Assembly (NCBI GenBank): GCA_964023275.1
Contig: OZ029913.1
Coordinates: 46,193,976 to 46,257,975 of the forward strand
Direction of reading: 5' to 3'
DNA: 64,000 nt
Source: Norana najaformis
Lineage: Eukaryota; Annelida; Clitellata; Crassiclitellata; Hormogastridae
The notes below the pieces were generated by a model. It was given only the letters and a program-made list of their open reading frames with translations, did no database searches and had not been told where the DNA came from. A program made the position numbers and the translations under genes. This document shows positions 56,501 to 59,169 of the stretch, in pieces (position 1 is the first letter of the stretch; each line of letters starts with the position of its first letter).

Positions 56501-59169
56501 ATCAAGAGAAGAATAGCAATGGAAATGAAGCATTCTGGAAAAGACAAGAACTTCTGAGAGGAAGGCTGAATCTGGATCTAAAGAAAAGAATGGTGAAAAG
56601 CCTCATATGGAGTGTAACACTGTATGGTTCTGAGACATGGATTATTGGAAAGGCAGAAACTGAGAAGCTCGAAGCATTTGAAATGTGGATATGGAGAAGA
56701 CTGGCCAAAATCAGCTGGAAGGATTTTAAAACAAACAAGGAGATGCTGCACTTGGTGCAGGAAGAAAGGACACAGGTCCTTACGATAAGGAGACAAATGA
56801 ACTGGATTGGTCACATACTACATGGAAATTCTCTCCAGGACAGTGATTGAAGGAAGAACTGAGGGAAAGAAAGTTCCAGGAAGACCAAGGAATATGCTGT
56901 TGGACTGGACGACGGATAAAGGAAGAAGACGGGGCCAAAAAGAACTCAAGGAGAGGGCAGAGAACAGAGAAGAGTGGTGTCCTTACTGGATTCTTGGACC
57001 TGCCAAAAGGCAGAACACTGAAGAAGAACACTAAAGAAGAACACTGAAGAAGCCTGCTCAGCTGTAGCATCCGCCACGACTGAGGTATTCTGCAAAAAGG
57101 AAACAGCCAAGGCATCTGTCACATTAGCGTCCCAAACAGACTTCATCCTGCACGCCATGGGATCAGTGTAAGTCCATCTGGTCTCTTGCCATCAGTACTA
57201 GAGAGGCCAGACAGTTCCCTGATGGAAGGGTAGCCAGCATGGACCAGACTTCAACATATCATTTAAGGTGGCATGTCAAACCATACAGCCAAGGCATAGG
57301 CTGCAAGATACCCTGTGTCAGCTGTTAGTAGTAACCAAAGAGCCACTAATACTGTACACAGTGTGGTTTACACAGAATGGTAACAAAACAGAGGCCAACA
57401 GCAATTCTAACTGATTTGTCATCAAGCCTCAAACCACAGCTGTTAATGGTAGTGCGCACAGCCAATCGCAGGCACGTGGGGCAGAAACTGTTCTGAAAAG
57501 TACTTGGTGGTAGGGATCTGAGAGCAAAGCATTCAGATTAGAGGCAACCTTTTCAATTAATGGCTTATCTCAGATTGATTACTTCTGGACAAGACTGTTG
57601 TCCGAGTGCTGATTCAAACTTTCTGCCTACCAGTAGGCAAGCATGGTCTCATACTGTACATCAGTAATGAGTATATCCATGTGCATGGAGAACTGGAGCA
57701 ATTGGGAGCCTGCAGCTGAAGCCAAGATGGTGAGGAATGCAAGTGAGCCAGCCCAATGAATGCCCAATCAACCAGCTTTGATCGGTACCAAAGCCTGACT
57801 GTTTGACAGAGACTAGTTCAGAATTGAGTCAAAGCCTTCACCAAGGATTGAGTCACACCGCTCTACATATGGGTGGCCAGCACATGGGTAGCAATGTGAT
57901 GTGTGAAGGAGTTTGGGGCAGCTTAATGAGCATCTTAAAAATATGACAGCATGGTGTCCAGGGCTGCTACCTAATCTATCTATGGCCAGAGATAATTCAA
58001 GTATGTTTCCATGAGGGCCTAAAGGCCTGGTGAGGCAAATCAAGGGGCACTAAGCAGCCTGGCTGTTTCTGTAGGCAAGAAATGACTAACAGAGCTGCAT
58101 GTGGTCGCAAGATTAGAGTTATGCGATATTACCTCACAGTTTGAAAAATATAGGTGCAGACCAAGCTCTTTGCATTTCTGCTCAGTCAATGCCACATCTG
58201 CAGCAACTAGCTGTGCCTCTCTGCCAAGTGTGAGGTAATCTAAGTACCAAAGTTTTAATTCTCTGAAACAGTAATTACAGCTATTTAAGGGAGTAATGCT
58301 GAAAGTCTGAGCATGTAACAAGGTCTGAGCTTAACAACAAAAGGATAAAACTGTGCTTTTAATCACAGAATATGGAAGCGATCCATCCAGTGCTCTGTAA
58401 ATGTGTTCTAATAATGACAGGCCTTAAAGAAATGGCACAAATCACACAGCTGTTCTTACAACCATAAATAAGAGATACTAAAAAAGCAATCAACTTGAGA
58501 GATGCTGTTTCAGGGTTAGAGAATTTTCAGCTCAAATGTAGAAGTCATAATTTAACAAACCAACAACTGGAAAATCTATTCGTACATAACTCACTGAACA
58601 TAATGGCATCTTTACAGTACACCGCAAACAGGAACTGAATTGTCGACAATATAGCAATAAGCCAAAATGTACTTTTACTACAAATATATGACAGTATAGA
58701 CATGCATATCTGGAAATTTATGCAGTGCGTTTAAGAAACTATCAAACTGAGAGAAAAAAGAATGCTCTAATAGATCAATAGATTCAATACGCATAAAACT
58801 AAATAAAGCTATGCTCTTAAAAGCAATGCCTTGAAACAGCAGACATTAACGTAGCCAGAATGCTCATATACCTAACTCTCTGGTAATAAATTACATTAAC
58901 AGTAAGTAGTTTATTGTGGCCTTTCAGAGTTTGTCAATGTGTGAATCTCAGCTACATTACTGTCTGCTGTTATGAGACATCATTTTAAGAGTGTCAATGA
59001 ATATCGTACATATCTGGTTAAAAGGTTCACTTCCAAAGTGGTTGACAGAATCTGTAACAATGTAGTAATTCAGCTGCTTCTGACCTTTTGCCAATTTATC
59101 TGCAGCGTCTTGTTTCGTTATGTCTCCATGGAACCAATCACTTGCTTCAACCGGATCTACATTTCCATT
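5425..59169 (-). CDS. RASA1-type Ras GTPase-activating protein (p120 RasGAP), partial, 10 exons
   Basis: Minus-strand join of 59085-59169, 55148-55292, 52937-53012, 44236-44380, 37629-37711, 36798-36871, 31358-31445, 18795-19039, 16129-16205 and 5425-5597: 1191 bases, exactly 397 codons, with compatible phases at all nine junctions and GT/AG at every splice site. Domain order is SH2 (about residues 12-100, FLVR-type arginine at 37), PH (about 141-242, ending in a helix with W234) and C2 (about 260-370). Family knowledge: p120 RasGAP is a cytosolic, membrane-recruited protein that binds phosphotyrosines through SH2 domains and speeds GTP hydrolysis by Ras. SH2 followed by PH then C2 separates RASA1 from RASA2/RASA3, which lack SH2 domains. 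The N-terminal SH2 and SH3 and the catalytic GAP exons lie outside the window. Introns total over 50 kb, mostly transposon debris. Confidence 0.93.
5598..6039. other. intronic DNA, nothing recognised
   Basis: Right end of the 10.5 kb intron between exons j and i. The 5598-5806 part is open on the plus strand only as a shadow of exon j and its flank. No motif, TIR or RNA gene recognised. Confidence 0.4.
6040..6690 (+). mobile_element. L2-like LINE, 3' end of RT ORF, degenerate
   Basis: Several frameshifts, but the order of C-terminal L2/CR1 reverse-transcriptase motifs is visible: a YCNSLL-like core near 6230, [10 protein letters not shown] near 6330, VVPRTRT near 6485 and a final leucine-rich stretch to about 6690. 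It matches the other L2-like 3' ends in this window. Non-functional relic on the strand opposite to RASA1. Confidence 0.7.
6691..7439. other. intronic DNA, nothing recognised
   Basis: AT-rich sequence with short open frames at 6695-6970 and 6952-7140 that show no family motif. No TIR pair or LINE core motif was identified. Confidence 0.4.
7440..9535 (+). mobile_element. L2-like LINE, long but degenerate endonuclease-RT copy
   Basis: The start of the second ORF is marked by [10 protein letters not shown] near 7490 (compare the GDIEPNPGP-type opening of CR1/L2 ORF2). A DNase I-like endonuclease motif TGDLNIHFD lies near 7925, followed by [17 protein letters not shown] near 7990. RT motifs include [12 protein letters not shown] near 8695 (the same segment recurs at 49797 on the other strand) and a damaged YADD box (YVNDTQIY) near 9135. 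Many stops and frameshifts. Its 3' part runs into a repeat copy that is itself split by a DNA transposon. Confidence 0.75.
9536..9705 (+). repeat. dispersed repeat R1, 5' part, interrupted by a transposon
   Basis: Matches the repeat at 14870-15165 (shared GTGCTTCAGAAACTC, ATGCTGTCATC, CAACTCTAG and TGGTGACTCTT). It stops at about 9705, where the DNA transposon at 9706-12440 begins; the rest of the repeat resumes at about 12441. Confidence 0.75.
9706..12440 (-). mobile_element. diverged second copy of the CACTGG-family DNA transposon, with TIRs
   Basis: The ends form inverted repeats: plus strand about 9735-9850 against the complement of about 12290-12405 (shared TAGTAAGT, GCCTCA, TTATTCCC, CAAACTTTGCTTTT, TGACCAG, AAATTTACCTA). 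The outermost bases are eroded, so ends are good to about 20 bp and no clean target duplication is seen. It carries the minus-strand transposase relic at 10310-12087. It interrupts repeat R1, whose two halves flank it. The TIR sequences are not those of the 25849-28472 element, so the two belong to different subfamilies. Confidence 0.8.
10310..12087 (-). pseudogene. transposase relic with intron, relative of the 26453 gene
   Basis: Minus-strand pieces in several frames align in order with the 26453-28156 protein: start MASEGCKH at 12087, a CxxC/CxxC module (FCYVC and FTCEHC), FPVPTP near 11490, [15 protein letters not shown] near 11345, [10 protein letters not shown] near 11100, GDFKMVAFL near 10960, [11 protein letters not shown] near 10895, [13 protein letters not shown] near 10765, [11 protein letters not shown] near 10540 and [10 protein letters not shown] near 10385. 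A GTAAGA donor at 11881 and TTTTGCAG acceptor at 11663 bound a 219-bp intron absent from the other copy. Frameshifts and stops make it a pseudogene. Function is unknown; a DDE-type transposase is inferred. Confidence 0.85.
12441..12595 (+). repeat. dispersed repeat R1, 3' part with AATTAC tail
   Basis: Continuation of the copy begun at 9536: TCTGAGCAATGTTTACTAAC, a GTTCTGTCTTTAATTACATTTAA stretch like other R1 copies, then a GTGCTATACAAATTT box and a GATTACAATTACAATT tail. The tail closely resembles the tails at 15165, 15600 and 17160. Confidence 0.75.
12596..12979 (+). mobile_element. L2-like LINE 3' end, left part
   Basis: Encodes the YCNSLL box near 12620 and, in shifted frames, the segment around CCTATCATT and ATTCAACCAG that the 25.8 kb LINE also has. 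Interrupted at 12980 by a 588-bp insertion and resumes at 13568. Confidence 0.7.
12980..13567. mobile_element. 588-bp insertion with 9-bp target duplication, type unknown
   Basis: The 9 bases TTCCTGCAT occur at 12971-12979 and again at 13568-13576, exactly where the L2-like LINE breaks off and resumes. The inserted DNA has no matching inverted ends, no obvious poly-A and no recognisable protein; it has a short open frame (13255-13473, plus) without family motifs. A 9-bp duplication is typical of Mutator-like elements but also possible for retroposed sequences; I cannot decide. Confidence 0.6.
13568..13800 (+). mobile_element. L2-like LINE 3' end, right part
   Basis: Matches the LINE tail at about 28590-28790: TCTCAACTTAA, then TTGCCTCTCTGTTG or its relative, GATGCCTTGTGC and GACACTGATGCTATAGAA. 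It completes the copy broken at 12980. Confidence 0.65.
13801..14149. other. intronic DNA, nothing recognised
   Basis: Short stretch between two LINE relics; no reading frame of note and no terminal repeats seen. Confidence 0.4.
14150..14870 (-). mobile_element. L2-like LINE 3' end, minus strand
   Basis: On the minus strand the 14510-14854 frame carries an L2-like RT C-terminal pattern ([13 protein letters not shown], then a segment like [11 protein letters not shown]), degenerate. The 3' end is marked by AAGCGGCGCTTTATAAGTTTC followed by an ATTACAATTACAATT tail at about 14150-14170, as expected for a minus-strand L2-like element. Confidence 0.7.
14871..15165 (+). repeat. dispersed repeat R1, uninterrupted copy
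   Basis: Reference copy for the R1 family: TGCTTCAGAAACTCCGAACA, CAACTCTAG, TGGTGACTCTTCTAG, GTTCCGTTCTTAATGACATT, GAGAGCGCCTCTGATGAG, then GGCACTATACAAATTT and a CATTACAATTA tail. The tail resembles those of the L2-like LINEs, so R1 may be a non-autonomous partner or simply a LINE 3' UTR. Confidence 0.7.
15285..15610 (+). repeat. dispersed repeat R1, diverged copy
   Basis: Shares TTTCAACTCTAG, TGTTGGTTGGGCT, GTTCTTAATTACATTTAATG, TGATTAGTTTCTCTTGAAG and a CACTACATAAAT box with an AATTACAATAAC tail. Confidence 0.65.
16129..16205 (-). CDS. RASA1 exon i: central C2 domain
   Basis: 77 bases, acceptor ATTGTAG, donor GTGAGT. It encodes residues 314-339: [18 protein letters not shown], then MSKDKEF. 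Human RASA1 has DLPPDINRFEITLSNKTK then KSKDPDIL. It is short, but both phases fit (one base in, one base out), and it is the only minus-strand segment between exons h and j that fills the gap. Confidence 0.92.
16690..17165 (+). repeat. dispersed repeat R1, long copy
   Basis: Begins near GAGTCCATCTCTAG and GGGGATGTCAGG (compare 14810 and 63690), and ends with CACTGATGAGTTTATCTTGAAG, a GTGCTACACAAATTT box and an AAATTACAATTACAATC tail. The open frame at 16733-17005 has no family motif and is not taken as a gene. Confidence 0.65.
17377..17960 (-). pseudogene. unidentified coding-like block, broken by stops
   Basis: On the minus strand one frame stays open for about 105 codons (17691 to 17377), beginning [18 protein letters not shown] after a TAA and including [16 protein letters not shown]. 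Upstream, two more stretches in compatible frames ([16 protein letters not shown] near 17930; [13 protein letters not shown] near 17750) are separated by single stops. The composition looks like real protein and not noise. I do not recognise the family; a decayed transposon ORF or a processed pseudogene are both possible. It sits in the RASA1 intron between exons i and h. Confidence 0.4.
18110..18650 (+). mobile_element. non-LTR retrotransposon endonuclease fragment
   Basis: Plus-strand frames read [39 protein letters not shown] and then a damaged copy of the GDFN endonuclease motif, followed by [11 protein letters not shown] and LVWDH-like remnants. This is the apurinic-type endonuclease arrangement of the LINE class whose RT part is at 55720-57050. 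Degenerate, stop-ridden. Confidence 0.65.
18795..19039 (-). CDS. RASA1 exon h: end of PH domain and start of C2 domain
   Basis: 245 bases, the longest exon here, with acceptor ACCAGTAG and donor GTAAGT. Two AGs lie three bases apart; the inner one is chosen because the outer would place TAG in frame. It encodes residues 233-313: [10 protein letters not shown] (PH terminal helix with the conserved Trp), a linker, then C2 strands with [28 protein letters not shown] and PCWDEEF. Human RASA1 has DWMKGLQAFC, HKLPVKHFTNPYC and NPVWSEEF at these places. Confidence 0.95.
19500..20840 (+). mobile_element. degenerate repeat-rich mobile-element relic
   Basis: Contains four copies of a short motif like CCAGAGTGGCCTAACCC (19512, 19593, 19685, 20760), a stretch at 19925-20080 that is also present at 39357-39490 (ATTTCTACAGTGCCCA, GTGCTCAGTCAAAACAAA), and a broken reading frame with [14 protein letters not shown] near 20130, [15 protein letters not shown] near 20390 and [11 protein letters not shown] near 20455. 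The protein pieces resemble uncharacterised proteins of animal DNA elements that I know only in outline; no name assigned. Confidence 0.45.
20841..21383. other. intronic DNA, nothing firm
   Basis: Several short open frames on the plus strand (20854-21117, 21066-21314) without recognisable motifs; no TIRs. Confidence 0.35.
21384..22194. mobile_element. candidate TIR element (about 0.8 kb), non-coding
   Basis: Inverted repeats flank a unique core: AATTAGTACAGTGTGGACGA at 21457-21476 against the complement of 22086-22109, plus outer GTAACTAATTACC/AACTAGTTAC stretches on both sides. Similarity is imperfect and the outer ends are not defined. The core is less AT-rich than its surroundings and codes for nothing I recognise. 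Possibly a MITE. Confidence 0.5.
22195..22539. other. intronic DNA, nothing recognised
   Basis: AT-rich; no open frame or repeat terminus seen. Confidence 0.35.
22540..24485 (+). mobile_element. L2/CR1-like LINE, endonuclease end and most of RT
   Basis: Endonuclease end near 22565 (ILGDFN-like), then NLVITCDD near 22690 and SDHALIKF near 22755. [20 protein letters not shown] and [10 protein letters not shown] near 23560-23645, [18 protein letters not shown] near 23730, [14 protein letters not shown] near 23840, [20 protein letters not shown] near 24010, and the catalytic box HLYADDVQ near 24105. Frameshifts near 23837 and 23990 and others. It then reads [15 protein letters not shown] and stops near 24485. 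One of the better preserved RTs here, but not functional. Confidence 0.85.
24486..25085. mobile_element. candidate solo LTR or unknown insertion
   Basis: Starts where the LINE breaks off. Contains TATAAAA at 24881-24887 with downstream initiator-like sequence. Both borders have a similar TAGTTGC word (24478 and 25049). No protein motif. Compatible with a solo LTR, but the TG...CA ends are not clear. Confidence 0.3.
25086..25700 (+). pseudogene. unidentified coding-like block, GC-richer than surroundings
   Basis: The plus-strand frame 25052-25528 is open for 158 codons; its inner part reads [51 protein letters not shown] and [18 protein letters not shown]. Third positions are G/C-rich, unlike neighbouring LINE relics. 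No start codon, splice site or family is certain. It may be a retroposed or captured host exon, or part of an unknown element. On the strand opposite to RASA1. Confidence 0.35.
25701..25848 (+). mobile_element. L2-like LINE 3' end, left of transposon insertion
   Basis: Encodes [20 protein letters not shown] and [20 protein letters not shown], the L2-like C-terminal block. Interrupted after CATTA at 25848 by the TIR element and continued at 28473. Confidence 0.85.
25849..25976 (+). repeat. left terminal inverted repeat
   Basis: About 120 bp, begins CACTGGCCAACA, matching the inverted copy at 28355-28472 at most aligned positions with a few small gaps. Confidence 0.9.
26288..26345 (+). promoter_or_regulatory. 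candidate promoter of the transposase gene
   Basis: TATATAAA at 26291-26298 lies about 155 bases before the ATG at 26453, inside the element. A possible 39-base 5' UTR intron (GTGAGC at 26373, TTTTTTAG at 26411) lies between; it is very short and speculative. Confidence 0.35.
26453..28156 (+). pseudogene. putative transposase, 567 codons with a single in-frame TGA
   Basis: Frame open from ATG 26453 to TGA 28154-28156 except for TGA at codon 86 (26708-26710), where the related copy at 11.6 kb has tryptophan. Domains: a CxxC (residues 16, 19) and CxxC (60, 63) module, then a third CxxC (YFC) after the stop; an acidic linker; [10 protein letters not shown] (Asp 264); [15 protein letters not shown] (Asp 318); [11 protein letters not shown] (Cys 337 and 340); [13 protein letters not shown] near 383-395; and [10 protein letters not shown] near 513-522. 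The arrangement D, D, CxxC, E is what RNase H-like transposases show, so a DNA-cutting role in transposition is inferred, not proven. Translation could restart at Met 100, giving 468 residues without the N-terminal module. Without the TGA the gene would be intact. Confidence 0.85.
28355..28472 (-). repeat. right terminal inverted repeat
   Basis: Inverted partner of 25849-25976; ends TGTTGGCCAGTG and is followed by TTA. Confidence 0.9.
28473..28870 (+). mobile_element. L2-like LINE 3' end, right of transposon insertion, with AAT-rich tail
   Basis: Continues the copy of 25701-25848: TTATTCAACCAG, a [10 protein letters not shown] segment near 28515, LRKTYL-like remnants, then GATGCCTTGTGCATTAGACA and an (AAT/AAC)n simple repeat at about 28785-28860. 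Confidence 0.8.
29700..31056. mobile_element. inner TIR element with GGGCCCATCC termini
   Basis: Left end GGGCCCATCCATAT followed by ATTACGTA at 29700-29721; the right end is its inverted copy (TACGTAACATATGGATGGGCCC, 31035-31056). The termini agree at about 20 of 22 positions. Similar termini occur in widespread animal MITEs. Internal DNA holds the L2 fragment; no element-encoded protein seen. Confidence 0.7.
30190..30930 (-). mobile_element. L2-like LINE 3' end, well preserved
   Basis: The minus-strand frame 31044-30226 is open for 272 codons. It carries [46 protein letters not shown]-like [48 protein letters not shown] and [13 protein letters not shown]: the whole conserved C-terminal block of L2/CR1 ORF2. 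The 3' end has a GGGGCGCTATATAAG box and an (ATAA)n tail at 30181-30200. It is the youngest-looking L2 piece here and lies inside the two TIR elements. Confidence 0.9.
31358..31445 (-). CDS. RASA1 exon g: PH domain strands 6-7
   Basis: 88 bases, acceptor TTTTGTAG, donor GTAAGA. It encodes residues 203-232 beginning RPNCFQII, matching human RPNCFQIV, then [13 protein letters not shown], the strand and turn before the PH C-terminal helix (human IFYFAGETPEQAE). Ends in phase 0. Confidence 0.95.
31446..32929. other. intronic DNA with simple TG/TA-rich stretches
   Basis: Between exon g and the retroelement relic. TATATATA and GTGTGTG stretches at 32090-32175; no open frames with motifs. Short minus-strand frame 32216-32479 rejected. 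Confidence 0.4.
32930..34450 (+). mobile_element. Ty3/gypsy-type retrotransposon pol relic
   Basis: After a short non-LTR RT-like piece ([12 protein letters not shown] near 32952) comes a gypsy RT end: [19 protein letters not shown] near 32997 and [15 protein letters not shown] near 33100. RNase H follows: [17 protein letters not shown] sequence near 33415, then [12 protein letters not shown] near 33482 and [15 protein letters not shown] near 33565. Toward 34300 a tail of the ARTRSGRTVKPP type is seen as [12 protein letters not shown]. Many stops and frameshifts. No clear LTRs. Confidence 0.7.
34451..35399. other. possible LTR remnant and intronic DNA
   Basis: Follows the gypsy relic; a purine-rich stretch (34570-34700) and AATACACATATAAAG-like sequence near 34870 could be part of an LTR, but no paired LTR is in the window. 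Nothing else recognised. Confidence 0.3.
35400..35740 (-). mobile_element. LINE reverse-transcriptase fragment
   Basis: On the minus strand at about 35580-35490: [19 protein letters not shown], the RT block B/C core of L2/CR1/Jockey-type LINEs. Surrounded by degenerate sequence. Confidence 0.65.
35830..36797. other. intronic DNA with unclassified open frames
   Basis: Plus frames 36183-36398, 36326-36532 and 36549-36779 show no domain. A possible minus-strand exon near 36186-36235 with splice-like borders was examined and rejected. Nothing else seen. Confidence 0.35.
36798..36871 (-). CDS. RASA1 exon f: PH domain, KPKGLIDL segment
   Basis: 74 bases, acceptor TTTGCAG, donor GTGAGT. It encodes residues 179-202: [10 protein letters not shown], then [11 protein letters not shown]. 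Human RASA1 reads KPKGLIDL followed by [11 protein letters not shown]. The last codon CG is completed by A from the next exon to give arginine. Confidence 0.95.
36970..37030. repeat. degenerate (ATGT)n microsatellite
   Basis: ATGTATGTATGCATGAATGC and similar tetranucleotide steps over about 60 bases in the intron between exons f and e. Confidence 0.7.
37050..37540 (-). mobile_element. L2-like LINE 3' end remnant
   Basis: Recognised mainly by its 3' tail in minus orientation: GAACACTTCTGAAGCG and CTCTTGAAGAGACACC at 37070-37110, the same boxes as the L2 tails at 14200 and 30230. Upstream protein is decayed. Confidence 0.5.
37629..37711 (-). CDS. RASA1 exon e: PH domain strands 2-3
   Basis: 83 bases, acceptor TTTGACAG, donor GTAACA. 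It encodes residues 151-178 with [20 protein letters not shown], the PH pattern in which human RASA1 has KRWKNLYFILEGSDAQLIYF. Phase enters with two bases and leaves complete, matching exons on both sides. Confidence 0.94.
37712..38260. other. intronic DNA, nothing recognised
   Basis: AT-rich sequence upstream of exon e; no open frame or repeat terminus found. Confidence 0.4.
38265..38870 (-). mobile_element. L2-like LINE 3' end remnant
   Basis: Minus strand: [18 protein letters not shown] near 38480, SNLRTH, and upstream degenerate text. The 3' boundary is near the AAGGGGGCACTATCAAG box at about 38310. Stops and frameshifts. Confidence 0.7.
38935..39135 (-). other. unclassified 66-codon reading frame
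   Basis: Minus-strand ATG at 39135 opens [18 protein letters not shown], hydrophilic and cysteine-containing, ending at 38935. It lies in the RASA1 intron d/e. Not similar to any element I recognise; could be chance or part of a lost gene. Confidence 0.2.
39350..40353 (-). mobile_element. L2-like LINE, RT end and 3' part, left of MITE
   Basis: Minus strand: [20 protein letters not shown] near 40330-40260 (intact catalytic YADD box), [17 protein letters not shown] near 40200, [20 protein letters not shown] near 40070, then the 3' UTR to the repeat box at 39357-39490 and its GATTACAATTTG tail. Continuous with 40693-42760 across the MITE. Confidence 0.85.
40354..40692. mobile_element. hAT-type MITE, 339 bp, with 8-bp target duplication
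   Basis: Ends CAGAGTTTCTCAAACTGTG and, inverted, CAGTGGTTCTCAAACTTTC. Flanked by GTGCAGAG (40346-40353) and GTGTAGAG (40693-40700), an 8-bp duplication with one mismatch. It splits the L2-like RT between [13 protein letters not shown] sequence and [11 protein letters not shown]. Non-coding. 8-bp duplications with CAG...CTG ends are characteristic of hAT elements. Confidence 0.88.
40693..42760 (-). mobile_element. L2-like LINE, endonuclease and RT, right of MITE
   Basis: Minus strand in order: [11 protein letters not shown] near 42720 (ORF2 opening), an endonuclease block with [13 protein letters not shown] near 42340, DFNM-like motif near 42120, [20 protein letters not shown] near 41800 and [18 protein letters not shown] near 41650, then [21 protein letters not shown] near 41120, [15 protein letters not shown] near 41010, [14 protein letters not shown] near 40910 and [17 protein letters not shown] near 40740. 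Frames are interrupted, but this is the most complete LINE of the window (about 3.4 kb with 39350-40353). Confidence 0.88.
43020..43720 (+). mobile_element. L2-like LINE 3' end, well preserved, with ATT tail
   Basis: 190 codons open: [77 protein letters not shown] and [19 protein letters not shown]; one frameshift at a GTCATGTCATGTC slippage site (about 43541), then [16 protein letters not shown]. 3' UTR GGCGCTATATAAATTG and TTATTATTATTAT, the standard L2 end. Confidence 0.92.
44236..44380 (-). CDS. RASA1 exon d: linker and first PH strand
   Basis: 145 bases, acceptor CCTTAG and donor GTTAGT, phase 0 in and one base left. It encodes residues 103-150: an SH2-PH linker with [10 protein letters not shown], matching human GKEIYNTIRR, then VIKGFLNKK, the first strand of the PH domain (human VKKGYLLKK). 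The leftover A plus GC from the next exon gives serine. Confidence 0.92.
44381..45290. other. intronic DNA, mostly unrecognised
   Basis: One L2-tail-like box (TTTGTATAGCACCACTTCAG) near 44755; otherwise no open frame or TIRs. Confidence 0.35.
45293..45674 (+). mobile_element. mariner-type MITE, 382 bp, retaining the transposase start
   Basis: Starts CACTGTGTCCGGAAAAATTC and ends in its inverted copy; the two arms match over about 105 bp with two mismatches. TA flanks both sides (45291-45292, 45675-45676). The about 170-bp core holds ATG at 45502 and [18 protein letters not shown], the opening of mariner-like transposases, cut off by the right arm after about 23 codons. It therefore derives from a mariner by internal deletion. 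High arm identity suggests recent activity. Confidence 0.9.
45880..46300 (-). mobile_element. L2-like LINE RT fragment
   Basis: Minus strand: [49 protein letters not shown]-terminal RT block, truncated at both ends. Confidence 0.7.
46500..48080 (+). pseudogene. piggyBac-type transposase, degenerate
   Basis: Acidic N-terminus ([16 protein letters not shown] near 46640), then the piggyBac core in shifted frames: [20 protein letters not shown] near 47050, [20 protein letters not shown] near 47140, [19 protein letters not shown] near 47215, PKKPS near 47272, [10 protein letters not shown] with the first catalytic Asp near 47325, [18 protein letters not shown] with the second near 47480, and [12 protein letters not shown] near 47758, a damaged form of the MGGVDLAD motif. 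At least three frameshifts or stops. The TTAA ends were not located. Confidence 0.85.
48081..49025. other. intronic DNA, one unclassified minus-strand frame
   Basis: The minus-strand frame 48499-48167 (110 codons) contains [20 protein letters not shown] but no family I recognise. The remainder is AT-rich and has two similar stretches (near 48440 and 48790) with TTTGTATC/TTTGTTTC and GGATGAATGGGAAGAGGAG-like text, suggesting an old local duplication. Confidence 0.35.
49030..50480 (-). mobile_element. L2-like LINE, RT part, degenerate
   Basis: Minus strand: a thumb/endonuclease linker near 50370-49980 ([33 protein letters not shown]), [20 protein letters not shown] near 49797, [40 protein letters not shown] and HSTES near 49500, [14 protein letters not shown] near 49400, and [10 protein letters not shown] near 49120. 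Same family as 7440-9535. Confidence 0.8.
50481..51839. other. intronic DNA, nothing recognised
   Basis: AT-rich, with no protein motif or TIR pair. The 51043-51237 and 51070-51261 frames are short and mutually overlapping. Confidence 0.35.
51855..51873. repeat. (ATC)n microsatellite
   Basis: Six ATC steps next to the 3' end of a LINE fragment on the minus strand, where it reads as a (GAT)n tail. Confidence 0.7.
51874..52920 (-). mobile_element. non-LTR retrotransposon RT C-terminal region
   Basis: Minus strand: [20 protein letters not shown] near 52740, [12 protein letters not shown] then a stop and [14 protein letters not shown] near 52640 (catalytic FADD), [12 protein letters not shown], and a long degenerate C-terminus to the (GAT)n tail at 51855. 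Different LINE class from the L2-like copies. Its 5' end directly abuts RASA1 exon c. Confidence 0.75.
52937..53012 (-). CDS. RASA1 exon c: end of the C-terminal SH2 domain
   Basis: 76 bases with acceptor TTTTCAG and a strong GTAAGT donor. It encodes [16 protein letters not shown] and then HILGTPVLR (residues 77-102); human RASA1 has IGDIIDHYRKEQIVEGYYL. The reading frame stays open past the donor into an old LINE fragment, so naive gene prediction would over-extend this exon. Confidence 0.95.
53013..53339. other. intronic DNA upstream of exon c
   Basis: Contains the polypyrimidine tract and acceptor of exon c at 53013-53030; nothing else recognised. Confidence 0.4.
53340..54960 (+). pseudogene. 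degenerate ORF of an uncharacterised animal transposon-like family
   Basis: Plus-strand pieces in order: [16 protein letters not shown] near 53385, [20 protein letters not shown] near 53600, [34 protein letters not shown] near 53850, [25 protein letters not shown] near 53975, then a 178-codon frame at 54253-54789 with [20 protein letters not shown] and [18 protein letters not shown]. The order HWD, (FDTT lost)-NTG..GAC..LE, CRHH recurs in multi-copy animal proteins that I associate with mobile elements; I do not know a formal name. Several frameshifts. Confidence 0.55.
55148..55292 (-). CDS. RASA1 exon b: core of the C-terminal SH2 domain
   Basis: 145 bases with acceptor TTTTGCAG and donor GTCTCT. 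It encodes residues 29-76 and carries the phosphotyrosine-binding signature WLVRPSD (arginine 37 is the FLVR arginine), then GDYSIFF, IQRFKI and MGGRYFD. Human RASA1 has FLVRPSDNTPGDYS, IQRFKI and MGGRYYNS at the same places. The donor is weak (GTCTCT), but the AG left at its end joins the C of the next exon to give serine, reproducing the human GGRYYNSI context as GGRYFDSI. Confidence 0.95.
55320..55719. other. intronic DNA with unclassified minus-strand frame
   Basis: Minus frame 55687-55421 (88 codons, [20 protein letters not shown]) could be decayed transposon coding sequence; not identified. Confidence 0.3.
55720..57050 (+). mobile_element. non-LTR retrotransposon RT, degenerate
   Basis: Plus-strand motifs: [20 protein letters not shown] near 55757, [18 protein letters not shown] near 55873, [13 protein letters not shown] near 55975, [19 protein letters not shown] near 56050, [16 protein letters not shown] near 56145, [15 protein letters not shown] near 56450, [20 protein letters not shown] near 56560, [20 protein letters not shown] near 56630, [11 protein letters not shown] near 56808 and [14 protein letters not shown] near 56866. 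Belongs with the endonuclease fragment at 18110. Stops and frameshifts throughout. Confidence 0.85.
57051..58335 (-). mobile_element. retroelement RT C-terminal region of a distinct type
   Basis: Minus strand: [20 protein letters not shown] near 58260 (a YLDD-type RT box with the second Asp lost), [20 protein letters not shown] near 58190, then [18 protein letters not shown] near 57555, [19 protein letters not shown] near 57480, [11 protein letters not shown] near 57425 and ARDQMDL near 57195. This RT-plus-long-C-terminus layout differs from both LINE classes here. Decayed. Confidence 0.6.
58336..59084. other. intronic DNA downstream of exon a
   Basis: AT-rich with no repeat terminus or protein motif recognised; includes the donor side of exon a at 59079-59084. 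Confidence 0.4.
59085..59169 (-). CDS. RASA1 exon a: start of the C-terminal SH2 domain
   Basis: First visible exon, 85 bases, phase 0 in and one base left over. The acceptor is GACAG and the donor GTCAGA. It encodes residues 1-28, including the SH2 opening WFHG at residues 12-15 followed by ITKQDA, which matches the WFHGKISKQEA start of the second SH2 domain of human RASA1. The leftover G joins CT of the next exon to make an alanine codon. The preceding SH3 exons were not found up to base 64000. Confidence 0.9.

Noticed and set aside
56780..57158. Minus-strand frames over the RT end
   Set aside because: The 57115-56780 frame is antisense of the plus-strand LINE motifs; only the part beyond 57051 shows minus-strand retroelement motifs.
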